Shown here in pieces: positions 41,601-42,976 of a stretch of DNA of 42,976 nt. Source of the stretch: Io17-Chloro-G2 sp034420695 (GTDB taxonomy: Bacteria > Chloroflexota > Dehalococcoidia > Lucifugimonadales > UBA3495). The notes under the pieces are model-generated. The model saw nothing but the letters and a program-made list of their open reading frames with translations. It was not told where the DNA came from and did not search any database. The translations under genes were made by a program, and so were the position numbers. The stretch lies in NCBI GenBank assembly GCA_034420695.1, contig DAOULB010000001.1, positions 1 through 42,976 of the forward strand, in the 5' to 3' direction. Positions within the stretch are counted from its first letter, which is position 1, and every line of letters starts with the position of its first letter.

Positions 41601-42976
41601 ATGGCAGACCTCATCATCAGGAATGGCCAGATAATAGACGGCACCGCCAGTCCGGGGTACTTCGGGGCCGTGGTGGTAACCGGGGACACCGTCCGCATCC
41701 ACCGGGGCGACCCTTCCCAACTGGAGGGCGACCGTGTTATCGACGCAACCGGCATGGTGGTCTGCCCCGGCTTCATCGACCTCCATTCCCACGCCGGCCT
41801 CACCATCTTGGGAGAACCCCACCACGACCCGAAAGTCCGCCAAGGCGTCACCACCGAACTGGTGGGAATCGACGGCATCTCCCATGCCCCCTTCAAGACT
41901 CAAGAGGAGCTCCACCGCTACATCTGGCTGGACTCCGGGTTGAATGGCTACCCGCCAATGCCGGCCGACTGGTTGACCGTGGCAGAGCTGTTGGGGAAAT
42001 ACGACGACCGTGTGGCCATCAACATCGCCTACATCCTGGGCAACGCCCCGGTCCGCATCTGGTCGGTGGGCTGGAACGACCGCCCCGCAACCGCTCCGGA
42101 GCTGGAGGACATGAAGGCCGTGGTGCGGGAAGCTATGGAGGAGGGCGCCTGGGGCCTCTCCACCGGCCTGGACTATCCTCCCGGTTCCTACGCCGACACC
42201 AATGAGCTGGCAGATCTGTCCAAAGTGGCCGCCAACCTTGGAGGCATCTACCACACCCACACCCGGGCCAGTCTCCGATCCAAGGGTCTCCTCGCCCCCT
42301 GGGAAGAGGCGGTGGAAATCGGCCGCCGCAGCGGCTGCCCGGTACACCTCACCCACTACCGGCAGGGTGCTCCCGGCGTGGGCAGCCACTTGGACTACCT
42401 GGGTCTGGTGGAAAATGCCAGGGATGAGGGTCTGGACGTGACCTTCGACTGCTATACCTATCCGTATTCCGGCACTACCGTGACCATTGGGCTGCCCCAC
42501 TGGGCCAAGGACGGAGGCCCGGAAAGGCTGATGGGAGCCCTGCGTGACCCCTCGGACCGGGCCAGTATGAAGAAAGAACTGGACCCCAGCCGCTTGGAGA
42601 ACAACTGGCTGACCAACTTCAACCGGCCCCATAACCGCCAGTACGACGGCCGGCTGATAACCGAAATAGGGGAAATGCGGGGCCAGGACCCCGCCGACGC
42701 CCTGTTCGACCTCCTGCTGGACGAAAACCTGGGCATCTCCACCGTGGGACTGGGGACCAACGCCCAGACCCTCTATGCCTTCGTATCCCATCCCATGGGG
42801 ATGATCGCCAGCGACGCCATCCTCTTCGGCGATCACCCCAATCCGCGGACCTACGGCTGCTTCCCCGTGGTCTTGGCCGAATTCGTCCGCGCCGAAAAGC
42901 ACCTGACGCTGCCTGAAGCCATTCGCAAAATGACCTCTTTTCCGGCCCAGCGGCTGGGCATCCCCGACCGGGGCCT
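41601..42976 (+). CDS. N-acyl-D-amino-acid deacylase family amidohydrolase, partial (3' end beyond window)
   Basis: A D-aminoacylase-type amidohydrolase; 458 codons are visible and the frame is open at the right edge. MADLIIRNGQIIDGTASPGY is the usual N-terminal beta-sandwich, CPGFIDLHSHAGL binds the metal pair, GLSTGLDYPPGSYADT is a family signature, and YHTHTR and VHLTHY supply further metal-binding His. ILFGDHPNPRTYGCFPVVLA is the catalytic Asp region; normally it is SDGxxxxPR or similar. It releases the acyl group from N-acyl-D-amino acids or hydrolyses related amides. Unlike the interrupted homologue at 20186-21946, this gene has no stop up to the edge. GAGGGAAG precedes the start. Confidence 0.92.
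   Translation, partial: MADLIIRNGQIIDGTASPGYFGAVVVTGDTVRIHRGDPSQLEGDRVIDATGMVVCPGFIDLHSHAGLTILGEPHHDPKVRQGVTTELVGIDGISHAPFKTQEELHRYIWLDSGLNGYPPMPADWLTVAELLGKYDDRVAINIAYILGNAPVRIWSVGWNDRPATAPELEDMKAVVREAMEEGAWGLSTGLDYPPGSYADTNELADLSKVAANLGGIYHTHTRASLRSKGLLAPWEEAVEIGRRSGCPVHLTHYRQGAPGVGSHLDYLGLVENARDEGLDVTFDCYTYPYSGTTVTIGLPHWAKDGGPERLMGALRDPSDRASMKKELDPSRLENNWLTNFNRPHNRQYDGRLITEIGEMRGQDPADALFDLLLDENLGISTVGLGTNAQTLYAFVSHPMGMIASDAILFGDHPNPRTYGCFPVVLAEFVRAEKHLTLPEAIRKMTSFPAQRLGIPDRG

Overview
This window looks like a piece of a high-GC chromosome from an uncultivated bacterium, most likely a Chloroflexota lineage of the SAR202/Dehalococcoidia type. That placement is inference from gene content: several luciferase-like flavin monooxygenases, Rieske oxygenases, D-aminoacylase-type amidohydrolases, family-2 amidohydrolases and a solitary family-5 solute-binding lipoprotein. 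No ribosomal or other marker gene is present to confirm it.

Layout. Positions 1-3831 are one end of an integrative element: a degraded replication-relaxation-like gene, a P4-type tyrosine integrase, and the tRNA-Ser(UGA) whose 3' end points at the integrase. Next comes a secreted protein with a COG4315 domain, collagen-like repeats and a membrane anchor (4179-5261). A four-gene minus-strand cluster follows (amidohydrolase, MFS exporter, LLM oxidoreductase, SDR; 9617-5363), divergent from a PuuE-like deacetylase. Then come a Panacea-domain/PemK-like candidate toxin-antitoxin pair, an alpha/beta hydrolase, two tandem 4,5-dihydroxyphthalate decarboxylase-like genes and a VapBC pair with a recognisable promoter. 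A minus-strand 2-oxoacid dehydrogenase operon (E1alpha, E1beta, E2) follows; its E2 carries two subunit-binding domains. Upstream of it is a D-aminoacylase gene interrupted by an in-frame TAG.

From 22258 there is a cytochrome P450, then what I regard as the best discovery in the window: a peroxiredoxin gene whose in-frame TGA lies exactly at the peroxidatic cysteine position, with a SECIS-like hairpin directly behind it (probable selenoprotein). A K+ channel and another LLM oxidoreductase follow. The right third is catabolic: dihydrodiol dehydrogenase-like SDR, two Rieske alpha subunits, a solute-binding lipoprotein, the Rieske beta subunit, a NucS-like nuclease, an amidohydrolase and a bicupin (gentisate dioxygenase-like). 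It ends with a minus-strand two-component monooxygenase operon (two LLM monooxygenases, a PaREP1-like protein, an FMN reductase), a GlcG/HbpS-like gene and the start of an intact D-aminoacylase.

Together the genes describe an oxidative scavenger of aromatic, heterocyclic and modified amino compounds: oxygenases open or hydroxylate substrates, dehydrogenases and hydrolases process the products, a 2-oxoacid dehydrogenase feeds acyl-CoA metabolism, and lipoproteins and exporters move substrates. Three families of intergenic repeats are interspersed; one is found on both sides of the second Rieske alpha gene.
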